A program made the position numbers and the translations under genes. The notes beneath the pieces are model-generated. The model saw nothing but the letters and a program-made list of their open reading frames with translations. It ran no database searches and was not told the DNA's origin. This document shows positions 8,283-13,914 of a DNA stretch of 13,914 nt, piece by piece. How positions within the stretch are numbered: the first letter of the stretch is position 1; the number at the start of each line of letters is the position of its first letter. The DNA comes from Pseudomonadota bacterium (GTDB lineage Bacteria > Pseudomonadota > Alphaproteobacteria > UBA2966 > CAIVPW01). Location: the NCBI GenBank assembly GCA_027625125.1, contig JAQBXG010000021.1, forward strand, positions 1 through 13,914, in the 5' to 3' direction.

Positions 8283-8307
8283 GGTGGTGTTCGGTGCGGT
8301 GCGCGGG

Positions 8308-9669
8308 CTAGCGCGGAATGCCGTTCAGCCCCGGCATGCCGGACAGGGCGCGCGCGAGGCCCTTTTTCCCGAGCTTGCCCATCTTTTTCATCATGTCCGC
8401 CATCTGGCGGTGCTGTTTCAACAGCCGGTTCACTTCCTGGACGGTGGTGCCGGACCCGGCGGCGATGCGCCGCCGCCGCGAGCCGTTCAAAATCTTCGCC
8501 TTGCGGCGTTCCTGCCGCGTCATCGACGAAATAATCGCCTGCTGCCGCGACAGCAGCGTGTCGTCGAGGTTGGCGTTTGCCAGTTGCTTTTTCATCTTGC
8601 CGACGCCGGGAAGCATGCCCATCAGGCCTTCCATGCCGCCCATGCGGCGCATCTGGCCGAGCTGGTCGGCGTAGTCCTGGAGATCGAAAACGCCGGAGCG
8701 CAGTCTGGCTTCGAGCTTTTCGGCATCCTCGGCCTCCGCCGTCTCCGCCGCCTTTTCGACCAGGCCGACGACATCGCCCATGCCGAGGATGCGGGAGGCG
8801 ACGCGGTCGGGGTGAAACGCCTCGAGGGCATCGACGCCCTCGCCGGTGCCCAGAAGCTTGATCGGGCAGCCGGTGACGGCGCGCATCGACAACGCCGCGC
8901 CGCCGCGCCCGTCGCCGTCGGTGCGGGTCAGCACGATGCCGGTCACGCCCAGGCGTTCATGGAAGGCGGTGGCGGTGGCGACCGCGTCCTGGCCGGTCAG
9001 CGCATCGGCGACCAACAGGATTTCGGCCGGATGGACCGCCGCCTTGACCGCCGCCGCCTCGGACATCATCGCCTCGTCGACGGTCAGGCGGCCGGCGGTG
9101 TCCAGCAGCACGATATCGATGCCGCGCAGGCGGGCGGAATCTATCGCCCGGCGGGCTATGTCGACCGGCGTCTGGCCCGGCACGATCGGCAGCGTGGCGA
9201 TGCCGGCCTGTTCGCCCAGCACCCGCAATTGTTCCTGGGCCGCCGGCCGGTGCACGTCGAGCGACGCCATCAGCACCTGTTTGTGGTCGCGACCGGAAAG
9301 GCGGCGGGCAAGCTTGGCGGTGGTGGTCGTCTTGCCGGAGCCTTGCAGGCCGACCAAAAGCACCGGCACCGGCGGCACCGCCGCCAGTTGCAGCCCGGCG
9401 GATTCGGCGCCCAGCACCTCGATCAGGCGGTCGTGGACGATCTTGATGACCATCTGGGCCGGGGAGACGGAGCGAATGACTTCCTGGCCCACCGCCCGTT
9501 CGCGCACCGCAGCGATGAAGTCCTTGACCACCGGCAGCGCCACATCGGCTTCGAGCAGCGCCGCGCGCACTTCGCGCAACGCCTCGTCGACGTGGGATTC
9601 CGTCAGCGCGCCGCGCTTGCGGAGTCCATCGAAGACCTGGCCCAACCGGGCCGAAAGGGATTCAAACAT
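8308..9669 (-). CDS. ffh: signal recognition particle protein Ffh
   Basis: This GTPase binds 4.5S RNA and hydrophobic signal sequences on ribosomes and delivers them to FtsY at the membrane. It has 453 residues. The N domain (1-90) includes ALLEADVA. The G domain has the P-loop GLQGSGKTTTT (107-117), DVHRPAAQEQL (138-148), DTAGR (190-194) and TRTDGDGRGG (248-257). The Met-rich M domain (about 325-453) carries the RNA-binding SRRRRIAAGSGT (397-408). I chose ATG 9669 because MFESLSARLG is the family N-terminus. The open frame to 9786 adds non-conserved sequence from the leader, including the 15-bp repeat. The ribosome site (AAGACGG) is weak. It is the first gene of the long minus-strand cluster. 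Confidence 0.97.
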   Translation of the reverse strand: MFESLSARLGQVFDGLRKRGALTESHVDEALREVRAALLEADVALPVVKDFIAAVRERAVGQEVIRSVSPAQMVIKIVHDRLIEVLGAESAGLQLAAVPPVPVLLVGLQGSGKTTTTAKLARRLSGRDHKQVLMASLDVHRPAAQEQLRVLGEQAGIATLPIVPGQTPVDIARRAIDSARLRGIDIVLLDTAGRLTVDEAMMSEAAAVKAAVHPAEILLVADALTGQDAVATATAFHERLGVTGIVLTRTDGDGRGGAALSMRAVTGCPIKLLGTGEGVDALEAFHPDRVASRILGMGDVVGLVEKAAETAEAEDAEKLEARLRSGVFDLQDYADQLGQMRRMGGMEGLMGMLPGVGKMKKQLANANLDDTLLSRQQAIISSMTRQERRKAKILNGSRRRRIAAGSGTTVQEVNRLLKQHRQMADMMKKMGKLGKKGLARALSGMPGLNGIPR

Positions 9670-9677
9670 GCCGTCTT

Positions 9678-9707
9678 GCCAAACGCAGTTTCGCCAAACG
9701 CAGTTTC
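9678..9707. repeat. 15-bp direct tandem repeat next to the ffh start
   Basis: Two identical, directly adjoining copies of GCCAAACGCAGTTTC occupy 9678-9692 and 9693-9707, and a third partial copy (GCCAA) follows. The repeat ends eight bases before the ffh ATG, so it would sit in the translation initiation region of the ffh message. It could be a local slippage product, a protein site or a translation control element. Confidence 0.8.
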
Positions 9708-9720
9708 GCCAAGGCCAAAG

Positions 9721-9789
9721 TGGTTGCGCGCCAGTGCGCGAAACCTCGCGGACTGGCGGTTCCCCGAACCGGGGAGGCCGACGCAACCA
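9721..9789 (-). other. predicted three-way-junction RNA structure in the ffh leader
   Basis: In minus-strand RNA orientation the ends TGGTTGCG (9789-9782) and CGCAACCA (9728-9721) pair perfectly over 8 bp. They enclose two hairpins. One lies near 9763-9777 and pairs TCCCCG with CGGGGA around a three-base loop. The other, at 9758-9729, pairs CGCCAGT with ACTGGCG, then after one mismatch CGCG with CGCG around a six-base loop. The element starts about 14 bases after the predicted transcription start and ends about 50 bases before the ffh ATG. It does not show the GGAA-tetraloop signature of 4.5S RNA and is not tRNA-like. It was predicted by eye only. Confidence 0.4.
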
Positions 9790-9809
9790 ACAACTCGAAA
9801 AGTGGCCGG

Positions 9810-9838
9810 AATGTAGGCCTGGCCCCGGAGACGGTCAA
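9810..9838 (-). promoter_or_regulatory. sigma70-type promoter for ffh and the downstream cluster
   Basis: On the minus strand TTGACC (9838-9833) is followed after 17 bases by TACATT (9815-9810). Spacing is ideal, the -35 matches at five of six positions and the -10 at four of six. Transcription would start near 9803 and give an ffh leader of about 134 bases, which holds the junction structure and the tandem repeat. Confidence 0.6.
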
Positions 9839-9882
9839 GGCCGCCGGGTTTGGCGCTGCTGTACCCGGACACTGCGGCCCCC

Positions 9883-9888
9883 TATAAC
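9883..9888 (+). promoter_or_regulatory. possible -10 box for dapF, near-leaderless
   Basis: TATAAC matches the -10 consensus at five of six positions and ends eight bases before the dapF ATG. If used, transcription would begin within about 0-3 bases of the start codon. No convincing -35 box lies 16-18 bases upstream (CTGTAC at 9859 is a poor match), so the call is weak. Confidence 0.3.
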
Positions 9889-9896
9889 CCGGAACC

Positions 9897-10802
9897 ATGG
9901 ACGGCGAGCGGCCTTTTCTGAAGTTGCAGGGGCTTGGGAACGACTTTGTCGTTCTGGACGCCCGCACGCGGCCGTTTGGGCTGGAGCCGGTCGAGATTCA
10001 GGCCATCGCCGATCGCCACGTCGGCATCGGCTGCGACCAGGTGCTGGTGCTGCGGAACTCGGAACGCGCCGACGTTTTCATGCAGATCTTCAACGCCGAC
10101 GGAACCGAGGTCGGCGCGTGCGGCAACGGCGCGCGCTGCGTCGGGCGGCATATCATGCGGGAGAAGGGCGAGGGACGCGCGACGATCGAGACCCTGGCCG
10201 GGGTGCTGGAGGCGTTCGACGGCGGCGAGGGCATGATCACCGTCGATTTGGGGCCGGTGCGGACCGGGTGGCAGGAGATTCCGCTGGCCGAAGAGCGCGA
10301 CACGCTGCATCTGGATATCGAGATCGCCGACGAATCCAACCCCGGCGGCGACCCGTTGCTGTGGGACCCGGCGGCGGTGAACGTCGGCAATCCGCATCTA
10401 GTGTTTTTGGTCAAGAACCCGGACGCGGTCGATCTCGCGCGCATCGGACCGTTGCTGGAGACCGCCGCATTGTTCCCCGAGGGCGCGAACGTCGGACTGG
10501 CCAAGGTCACCGGCGAAGACACCATCAAGTTGCGGGTTTGGGAGCGCGGCGCGGGCGAGACGCTGGCGTGCGGTACCGCCGCATGCGCGGCGCTGGTGAC
10601 GGCAGCGCGCACCGGCGTGACCGGGCGTTCGGCGGTGGTCGAGCTGGCTGGCGGGCCGGTCGGCGTGTTGTGGCGCGACGACAACCATATCCTGTTGACC
10701 GGACCGGCGCAGACCGTGTTCCACGGCACCGTCACGATGGCACCGCTGTTGATCGGATTCATGGAAAAGCTTGCCGCCGAGGCGGATGGGCACGATCACT
10801 AG
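9897..10802 (+). CDS. dapF: diaminopimelate epimerase
   Basis: This cofactor-independent racemase-type enzyme converts LL- to meso-diaminopimelate for lysine and peptidoglycan. It has 301 residues, slightly above the usual 275-290. Signatures are KLQGLGNDFVVLD (9-21), FNADGTEVGACGNGARC (65-81) with catalytic Cys75, GNPHLV (164-169), and the second catalytic cysteine Cys225 in TLACGTAACA. ATG 9897 gives the standard N-terminus. The ribosome site is only GGAA, very close to the ATG. The gene opens the plus-strand operon and its end overlaps mtaB. Upstream asd belongs to the same pathway. Confidence 0.97.
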   Translation: MDGERPFLKLQGLGNDFVVLDARTRPFGLEPVEIQAIADRHVGIGCDQVLVLRNSERADVFMQIFNADGTEVGACGNGARCVGRHIMREKGEGRATIETLAGVLEAFDGGEGMITVDLGPVRTGWQEIPLAEERDTLHLDIEIADESNPGGDPLLWDPAAVNVGNPHLVFLVKNPDAVDLARIGPLLETAALFPEGANVGLAKVTGEDTIKLRVWERGAGETLACGTAACAALVTAARTGVTGRSAVVELAGGPVGVLWRDDNHILLTGPAQTVFHGTVTMAPLLIGFMEKLAAEADGHDH

Positions 10803-12033
10803 TCCCGAAGTCGTCACGTTCGGCTGCCGCCTCAACGCCTCGGAAGCCGACGACATTCTTGCCGCCGCGATTGCGGCGGACGCCGGCGACGCGGTCGTCG
10901 TCAATACCTGCGCCGTCACCGGCGAGGCGGAGCGGCAAGCGCGCCAGGCCATCCGCCGCCTGCGCCGGGAGCGGCCCGAACGGCGCATCCTGGTCACCGG
11001 CTGTGCGGCAGAGGTCCAGCCCGAAGCATATGCCGCCATGGCGGAAGTCGATCGCGTGATCGCCAACGCTGAAAAGGCGCGGGCGCAATCGTATTTGCGG
11101 CCGGGCGGGCGTCTGCGTTGCGGGTCCGGCCGCACGCGGACCGTCCGGGCGCAGCCGCGCCGCCCGCGGGTGTATCTGCGGGTCCAGAACGGGTGCGATC
11201 ATCGCTGTACGTTTTGCGTGATTCCGATGGGTCGTGGTCCGGCGCGGAGCGTGCCGGTGGCCGAAGTCGCCGCCCGCGCCCGTGCGCTGGTGGCCGAGGG
11301 CGCGGCCGAGATCGTGTTGACCGGCGTCGATGTCACGGCGTGGGGCGCGGACCTGGGCCAGGGCGAGCGGTTGGGGCGTCTGGTGCGACGGCTGTTGGCG
11401 GAGGTGCCCGAGCTTGCGCGGTTGCGCCTTTCGTCGCTGGACCCGGCGGAGGTCGACGACGAGTTATGGGAGGTGATCGCCGGGGACGAACGGTTGCTGC
11501 CCCATCTGCACCTGAGTTTGCAGTCCGGCGACGACTTGATTCTGAAGCGCATGAAGCGCCGCCACTCCCGTCGCGATGCCGTCGCTTTCTGCGAGCGCGT
11601 GCGGCGGCTGCGCCCCGATGTGGCGCTGGGCGCAGATTTGATCGCCGGGTTTCCGACCGAGTCCGATACCGCGTTTGCCAACACCCTGGCGCTGGTCGAT
11701 GACTGCGGCCTGTCGCATCTGCACGTGTTTCCGTATTCGCCGCGGCCGGAGACCCCGGCGGCCCGCATGCCCCAGGTGCTGGTGGACGTGCGGCGCGAAC
11801 GGGCGGCGCGGTTGCGCGCCCGCGGCAATATCGCGCTGGCCGCCCGGCTCGCCGCGCAGGTGGGCATGCGGTCGCGGGCGATGGTCGAGGAATCGCGCCA
11901 TGGGGTCGCGTTCGCCCGCAGCGACGACTATGCGCCGGTCGCGATCCATCGCGATGCCCCCGCCGGCGCCGTGCTGCCGGTGGTGTTTACCGCCGCGGAA
12001 CCTGGGAGACTGATCGCCCGCGTCGCCGCATGA
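10786..12033 (+). CDS. mtaB: tRNA (N6-threonylcarbamoyladenosine37-C2)-methylthiotransferase MtaB
   Basis: This radical SAM methylthiotransferase converts t6A37 to ms2t6A37 in tRNAs that read ANN codons. It has 415 residues. The N-terminal UPF0004 domain supplies Cys14 (TFGCRLN), Cys42 (VNTCAVTG) and Cys73 (VTGCAAE), the ligands of the second cluster. The radical SAM motif is Cys137-x3-Cys141-x2-Cys144 in NGCDHRCTFC. A short TRAM-like domain ends the protein (about 366-413). The TFGCRLN form points to MtaB rather than MiaB or RimO. I chose ATG 10786, with GAGG just upstream. It overlaps dapF by 17 bases. A TTG at 10771 would add five residues. The stop overlaps ftsY (ATGA). Confidence 0.93.
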   Translation: MGTITSPEVVTFGCRLNASEADDILAAAIAADAGDAVVVNTCAVTGEAERQARQAIRRLRRERPERRILVTGCAAEVQPEAYAAMAEVDRVIANAEKARAQSYLRPGGRLRCGSGRTRTVRAQPRRPRVYLRVQNGCDHRCTFCVIPMGRGPARSVPVAEVAARARALVAEGAAEIVLTGVDVTAWGADLGQGERLGRLVRRLLAEVPELARLRLSSLDPAEVDDELWEVIAGDERLLPHLHLSLQSGDDLILKRMKRRHSRRDAVAFCERVRRLRPDVALGADLIAGFPTESDTAFANTLALVDDCGLSHLHVFPYSPRPETPAARMPQVLVDVRRERAARLRARGNIALAARLAAQVGMRSRAMVEESRHGVAFARSDDYAPVAIHRDAPAGAVLPVVFTAAEPGRLIARVAA

Positions 12034-12965
12034 GCGCCGACAAGGACACCGGCGGGTGGTGGTCGCGGTTGCGTTCGGGCATGCGGCGAAGCGCCGCGAG
12101 TCTGGGCGACAACCTCAACGAATTGTTGACGCAACGGCGGCTGGACGACGCCGCGGTCAACGAACTGGTGGAACTGCTGATCGCCGCTGATCTGGGCGTG
12201 GCCGCCGCCGAGCGCATCGCCGGCCGCATCGCCCGGCAGCGGTTTGACCCGGCAGCGCCGCCGGAGCAGGTCCGCGAGGCGTTGGCCGACGAAATCGCCG
12301 CAGTCCTTGCACCCGCGGAGCGGCCGATCGACTGGAACGCGGCGAAGCCGTTTGTGTTGCTGGTGGTGGGGGTCAACGGCAGCGGCAAGACGACGACGAT
12401 CGGCAAGATCGCCCATCGCCTGCGGACGCAAGGCAAGTCGGTGGTGCTGGCGGCCGGCGATACGTTTCGCGCCGCCGCGATCGACCAGCTGAAAATTTGG
12501 GGCGAGCGCGCCGGCGCGACGGTGGTGGCGCGGGAGCCGGGGGCCGATGCCGCCGGGCTGGCGTTTGACGCCGTCGCCGGGGCCGAACGGGACGGCGCCG
12601 ATGTCGTGCTGATCGACACCGCCGGGCGCTTGCAGAACAAGGCGGACTTGATGGCCGAGCTGGGCAAGGTCGTGCGGGTGCTGAAAAAGCGGGACGCCGC
12701 CGCCCCGCACGGGGTCTTGCTGGTTCTGGACGCGACGACCGGACAGAACGCCCGCGCCCAGGTCGCGGCGTTTCAGGAGCTGGCCGGGGTGACGGCGCTG
12801 GCGATGACGAAGCTGGACGGCACCGCCCACGGCGGCATGCTTGTCGCGCTGGCCGCCGAGTTCTTGCTGCCGGTCGCCTATGTCGGCGTCGGCGAGGCCG
12901 TCGAGGATCTGCAACCCTTCGATGCGAAATCGTTTTCGCGCGCGCTTGTCGGCCTGGGTCTGTGA
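12030..12965 (+). CDS. ftsY: signal recognition particle receptor FtsY
   Basis: This SRP receptor GTPase docks Ffh-ribosome complexes at the inner membrane and the Sec translocon. It has 311 residues and consists of a short N-terminal helix plus the NG domain. It lacks the long acidic A region of E. coli FtsY. The first 20 residues (GGWWSRLRSGMRR) are basic and aromatic and may serve as the membrane-binding amphipathic helix. GTPase motifs are GVNGSGKTTT (114-123), GDTFRAAA (143-150), DTAGR (196-200), TKLDG (260-264) and GVGE (286-289). The ATG overlaps the mtaB stop (ATGA), and no clear ribosome site precedes it, so translation is probably coupled. Confidence 0.97.
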   Translation: MSADKDTGGWWSRLRSGMRRSAASLGDNLNELLTQRRLDDAAVNELVELLIAADLGVAAAERIAGRIARQRFDPAAPPEQVREALADEIAAVLAPAERPIDWNAAKPFVLLVVGVNGSGKTTTIGKIAHRLRTQGKSVVLAAGDTFRAAAIDQLKIWGERAGATVVAREPGADAAGLAFDAVAGAERDGADVVLIDTAGRLQNKADLMAELGKVVRVLKKRDAAAPHGVLLVLDATTGQNARAQVAAFQELAGVTALAMTKLDGTAHGGMLVALAAEFLLPVAYVGVGEAVEDLQPFDAKSFSRALVGLGL

Positions 12966-12983
12966 TCCGGGTTACAGACAACC

Positions 12984-13009
12984 CCCCGCAAGATCGGGCA
13001 GGCTTGGGG
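12984..13009 (+). terminator. weak hairpin after ftsY, doubtful terminator
   Basis: CCC and CAAG, separated by one or two unpaired bases, can pair with CTTG and GGG around a ten-base loop, starting about 19 bases after the ftsY stop. The sequence that follows (CAATTG) lacks a T run, so intrinsic termination would be weak at best. Confidence 0.2.
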
Positions 13010-13033
13010 CAATTGTACGGCGACATTCCGGGC

Positions 13034-13040
13034 AGAGGAG
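13034..13040 (+). promoter_or_regulatory. strong ribosome-binding site of the last gene
   Basis: AGAGGAG lies seven bases before the ATG at 13048, near-ideal composition and spacing. It supports this ATG as the real start of the exported repeat protein. I found no convincing promoter in the 82 bases between ftsY and this gene. Confidence 0.75.
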
Positions 13041-13047
13041 AAGACCG

Positions 13048-13914
13048 ATGAAAGACCGAACGGTGTGGCGGCGGATGCTGGTGTGGGGTGGCGCGGCAAC
13101 CTTTGGCCTGGTGTGCGCGGGCGCACCGGTCACCGTTTCGGTCGACGACGGCATCGCCCGAATTTCCGGAATAGATGCGGTCGCGCAGGGGCGCGGCAAT
13201 GCTGGCGACAACGGGCGCGGCAACGACGAGGACCGCGGCAAGGACGACGACAAGGGCAAGGACGACGACAAGGGCAAGGACGGCGACAAGGGCAAGGACG
13301 ACGACAAGGGCAAGGACGGCGACCGCGCCGACGACGGCAATCGCGGCGAAGGCGGCGGCGGCGACGACAATCGCGGTCGTGGCCGGGCCGGCGACGCGGC
13401 CGACAACCGTGGCGAGGGCGGTGGCGACGACAATCGCGGTCGCGGTCGCGGCGGGGATGACGGAGGGGAAGCCGATGATCCGGCGGAGGTCGCGAAACTG
13501 TTCGGCGACGCTCTCGGAGACGACGGCGCAGGTTTGGCCGAGACCGGCGACTTGACCCCGGCGCAGCTGGATACGCTGGTCGCCCGAGGCTGGGGGAACC
13601 GCGACCTGGATGACGGATTCCGCAACAACGGCGAGCGAGTCAGAGCCTATGTCGCCGTCGCCAGGGCGCTCGGGGAACGTGGGTATGTCGGCGCGTTGCA
13701 GGCCAACTTCGGTGTCGAAAAGCCCGGCGAGGACGACGACGCCTGGGCCAAGGTCGATCTGGACGTGAACGACGACGGCGTCATCAACGCGCTTGATCTG
13801 CTGGCCGCCGAGGTCGGAGCGCCGCCGCCCGTGGACGGCGGCGCCGGGGATGGCGGGGTGGGCGAGGGTGGCGCCGGTGACGGCGGGGTGGTCGACGGCG
13901 GCGCCGGTGATGGC
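13048..13914 (+). CDS. predicted exported Asp/Gly-rich repeat protein with a dockerin-like calcium loop (partial at right edge)
   Basis: I do not recognise this protein. The frame is open for 289 codons to the window edge. Residues 1-26 look like a signal peptide: basic start with Arg8-Arg9, hydrophobic 10-27, possible cleavage after Ala24-Gly25-Ala26. Cys23 is not in a good lipobox. Residues 48-144 are low complexity: hexapeptides GKDDDK/GKDGDK (64-92), then two copies of RGEGGG(G)DDNRGRGR (99-113 and 121-134). Residues 145-231 look globular (PAEVAKLFGDAL, then DLTPAQLDTLVARGWG). D239-V-N241-D-D243-G-V-I-N247-A-L-D250 fits the dockerin type I calcium-loop pattern. From residue 262 comes a tail of VDGGAGDGG-like repeats. 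The strong ribosome site supports the start. A role at the cell surface or outside the cell is an inference; no partner is visible here. Confidence 0.8.
   Translation, partial: MKDRTVWRRMLVWGGAATFGLVCAGAPVTVSVDDGIARISGIDAVAQGRGNAGDNGRGNDEDRGKDDDKGKDDDKGKDGDKGKDDDKGKDGDRADDGNRGEGGGGDDNRGRGRAGDAADNRGEGGGDDNRGRGRGGDDGGEADDPAEVAKLFGDALGDDGAGLAETGDLTPAQLDTLVARGWGNRDLDDGFRNNGERVRAYVAVARALGERGYVGALQANFGVEKPGEDDDAWAKVDLDVNDDGVINALDLLAAEVGAPPPVDGGAGDGGVGEGGAGDGGVVDGGAGDG
13237..13323 (+). repeat. 18-bp in-frame tandem repeat (GKD[D/G]DK)
   Basis: Four full 18-bp units and a fifth of 15 bp run head to tail, each reading GGCAAGGAC, then GAC or GGC, then GACAAG. Units differ only at one base of the fourth codon. 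The near-identity at DNA level, including synonymous positions, suggests recent expansion by slippage or unequal exchange, and the copy number may vary between strains. Confidence 0.85.
13831..13914 (+). repeat. Gly/Asp-rich imperfect repeat tail running off the window
   Basis: Three imperfect units of 27-30 bp encode VDGGAGDGG, VGEGGAGDGG and VVDGGAGDG. The third is cut by the window edge, so the total copy number and the protein C-terminus are unknown. Confidence 0.7.

Noticed and set aside
9670..9786. N-terminal extension of Ffh by 39 residues
   Set aside because: The family N-terminus begins at MFESLSARLG, and the upstream part translates the tandem repeat and the leader structure.
9721..9789. 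tRNA or 4.5S SRP RNA gene in the ffh leader
   Set aside because: There is no cloverleaf, anticodon arm or CCA end, and no GGAA-tetraloop helix typical of 4.5S RNA.
7894..9816. Plus-strand frame of 640 codons opposite rpsP and ffh
   Set aside because: Antisense shadow; translation is Arg, Gly, His and Ala-rich with no domain, and both genes beneath it are certain.
8846..11059. Plus-strand frame of 737 codons across ffh, the intergenic region, dapF and mtaB
   Set aside because: It overlaps ffh in antisense and dapF and mtaB in the wrong frame, and the Arg/Ser/Pro-rich translation matches nothing.
12984..13020. Rho-independent terminator after ftsY
   Set aside because: The stem is short and bulged and no T run follows; it is kept only as a low-confidence entry.
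12972..13628. Minus-strand Ser/Pro-rich frame of 218 codons opposite the exported repeat protein
   Set aside because: Its SPRPRPRLSS-like repeats are only the complement of the Asp/Gly repeats. The plus frame has a strong ribosome site, a signal peptide and a structured motif; the minus frame has none.

Overview
This is a GC-rich window of bacterial chromosome with very tight gene packing. It looks like an alphaproteobacterium of the Rhodospirillales type. The main reasons are the protein families and the gene order ffh-rpsP-rimM-trmD-rplS-leuC-leuD-leuB-asd-sdhC-sdhD-sdhA, which I recall as characteristic of that group; no database was searched. There are no tRNA or rRNA genes, insertion sequences, phage genes or CRISPR arrays. 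Fifteen of the sixteen genes are core housekeeping genes.

Left and centre (1-9669, minus strand, read right to left). Twelve genes follow each other with overlaps or short gaps. First come protein targeting and translation: ffh, rpsP, rimM, trmD and rplS. Then come the leucine pathway enzymes leuC, leuD and leuB, and asd for the aspartate family. Last is the succinate dehydrogenase operon sdhC-sdhD-sdhA, with sdhA cut by the left edge. A good sigma70-type promoter drives ffh. A second lies across the asd stop codon and should give sdhCDA its own transcription.

Divergent region (9670-9896). It holds the ffh promoter, a leader that can fold into a closed three-way junction, a 15-bp tandem repeat next to the ffh start, and a -10-like box very close to the dapF start.

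Right (9897-12965, plus strand). dapF, mtaB and ftsY overlap one another and probably form one operon. The two SRP GTPases, Ffh and its receptor FtsY, are therefore encoded on either side of the same divergent region. Two enzymes that modify tRNA next to the anticodon at position 37 (TrmD and MtaB) also sit here, one in each operon. asd and dapF both belong to the lysine/diaminopimelate route.

Right edge (13048-13914, plus strand, incomplete). One unrecognised reading frame encodes a predicted exported protein. It has an Asp/Lys/Gly hexapeptide repeat, Arg/Gly repeats, a short globular-looking stretch, one dockerin-type calcium-loop motif and a Gly/Asp repeat tail that runs off the window. 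It is the only clearly non-housekeeping gene and the most interesting protein here. I found no multi-gene novel system. The best leads are this protein and the RNA structures upstream of ffh and sdhC.
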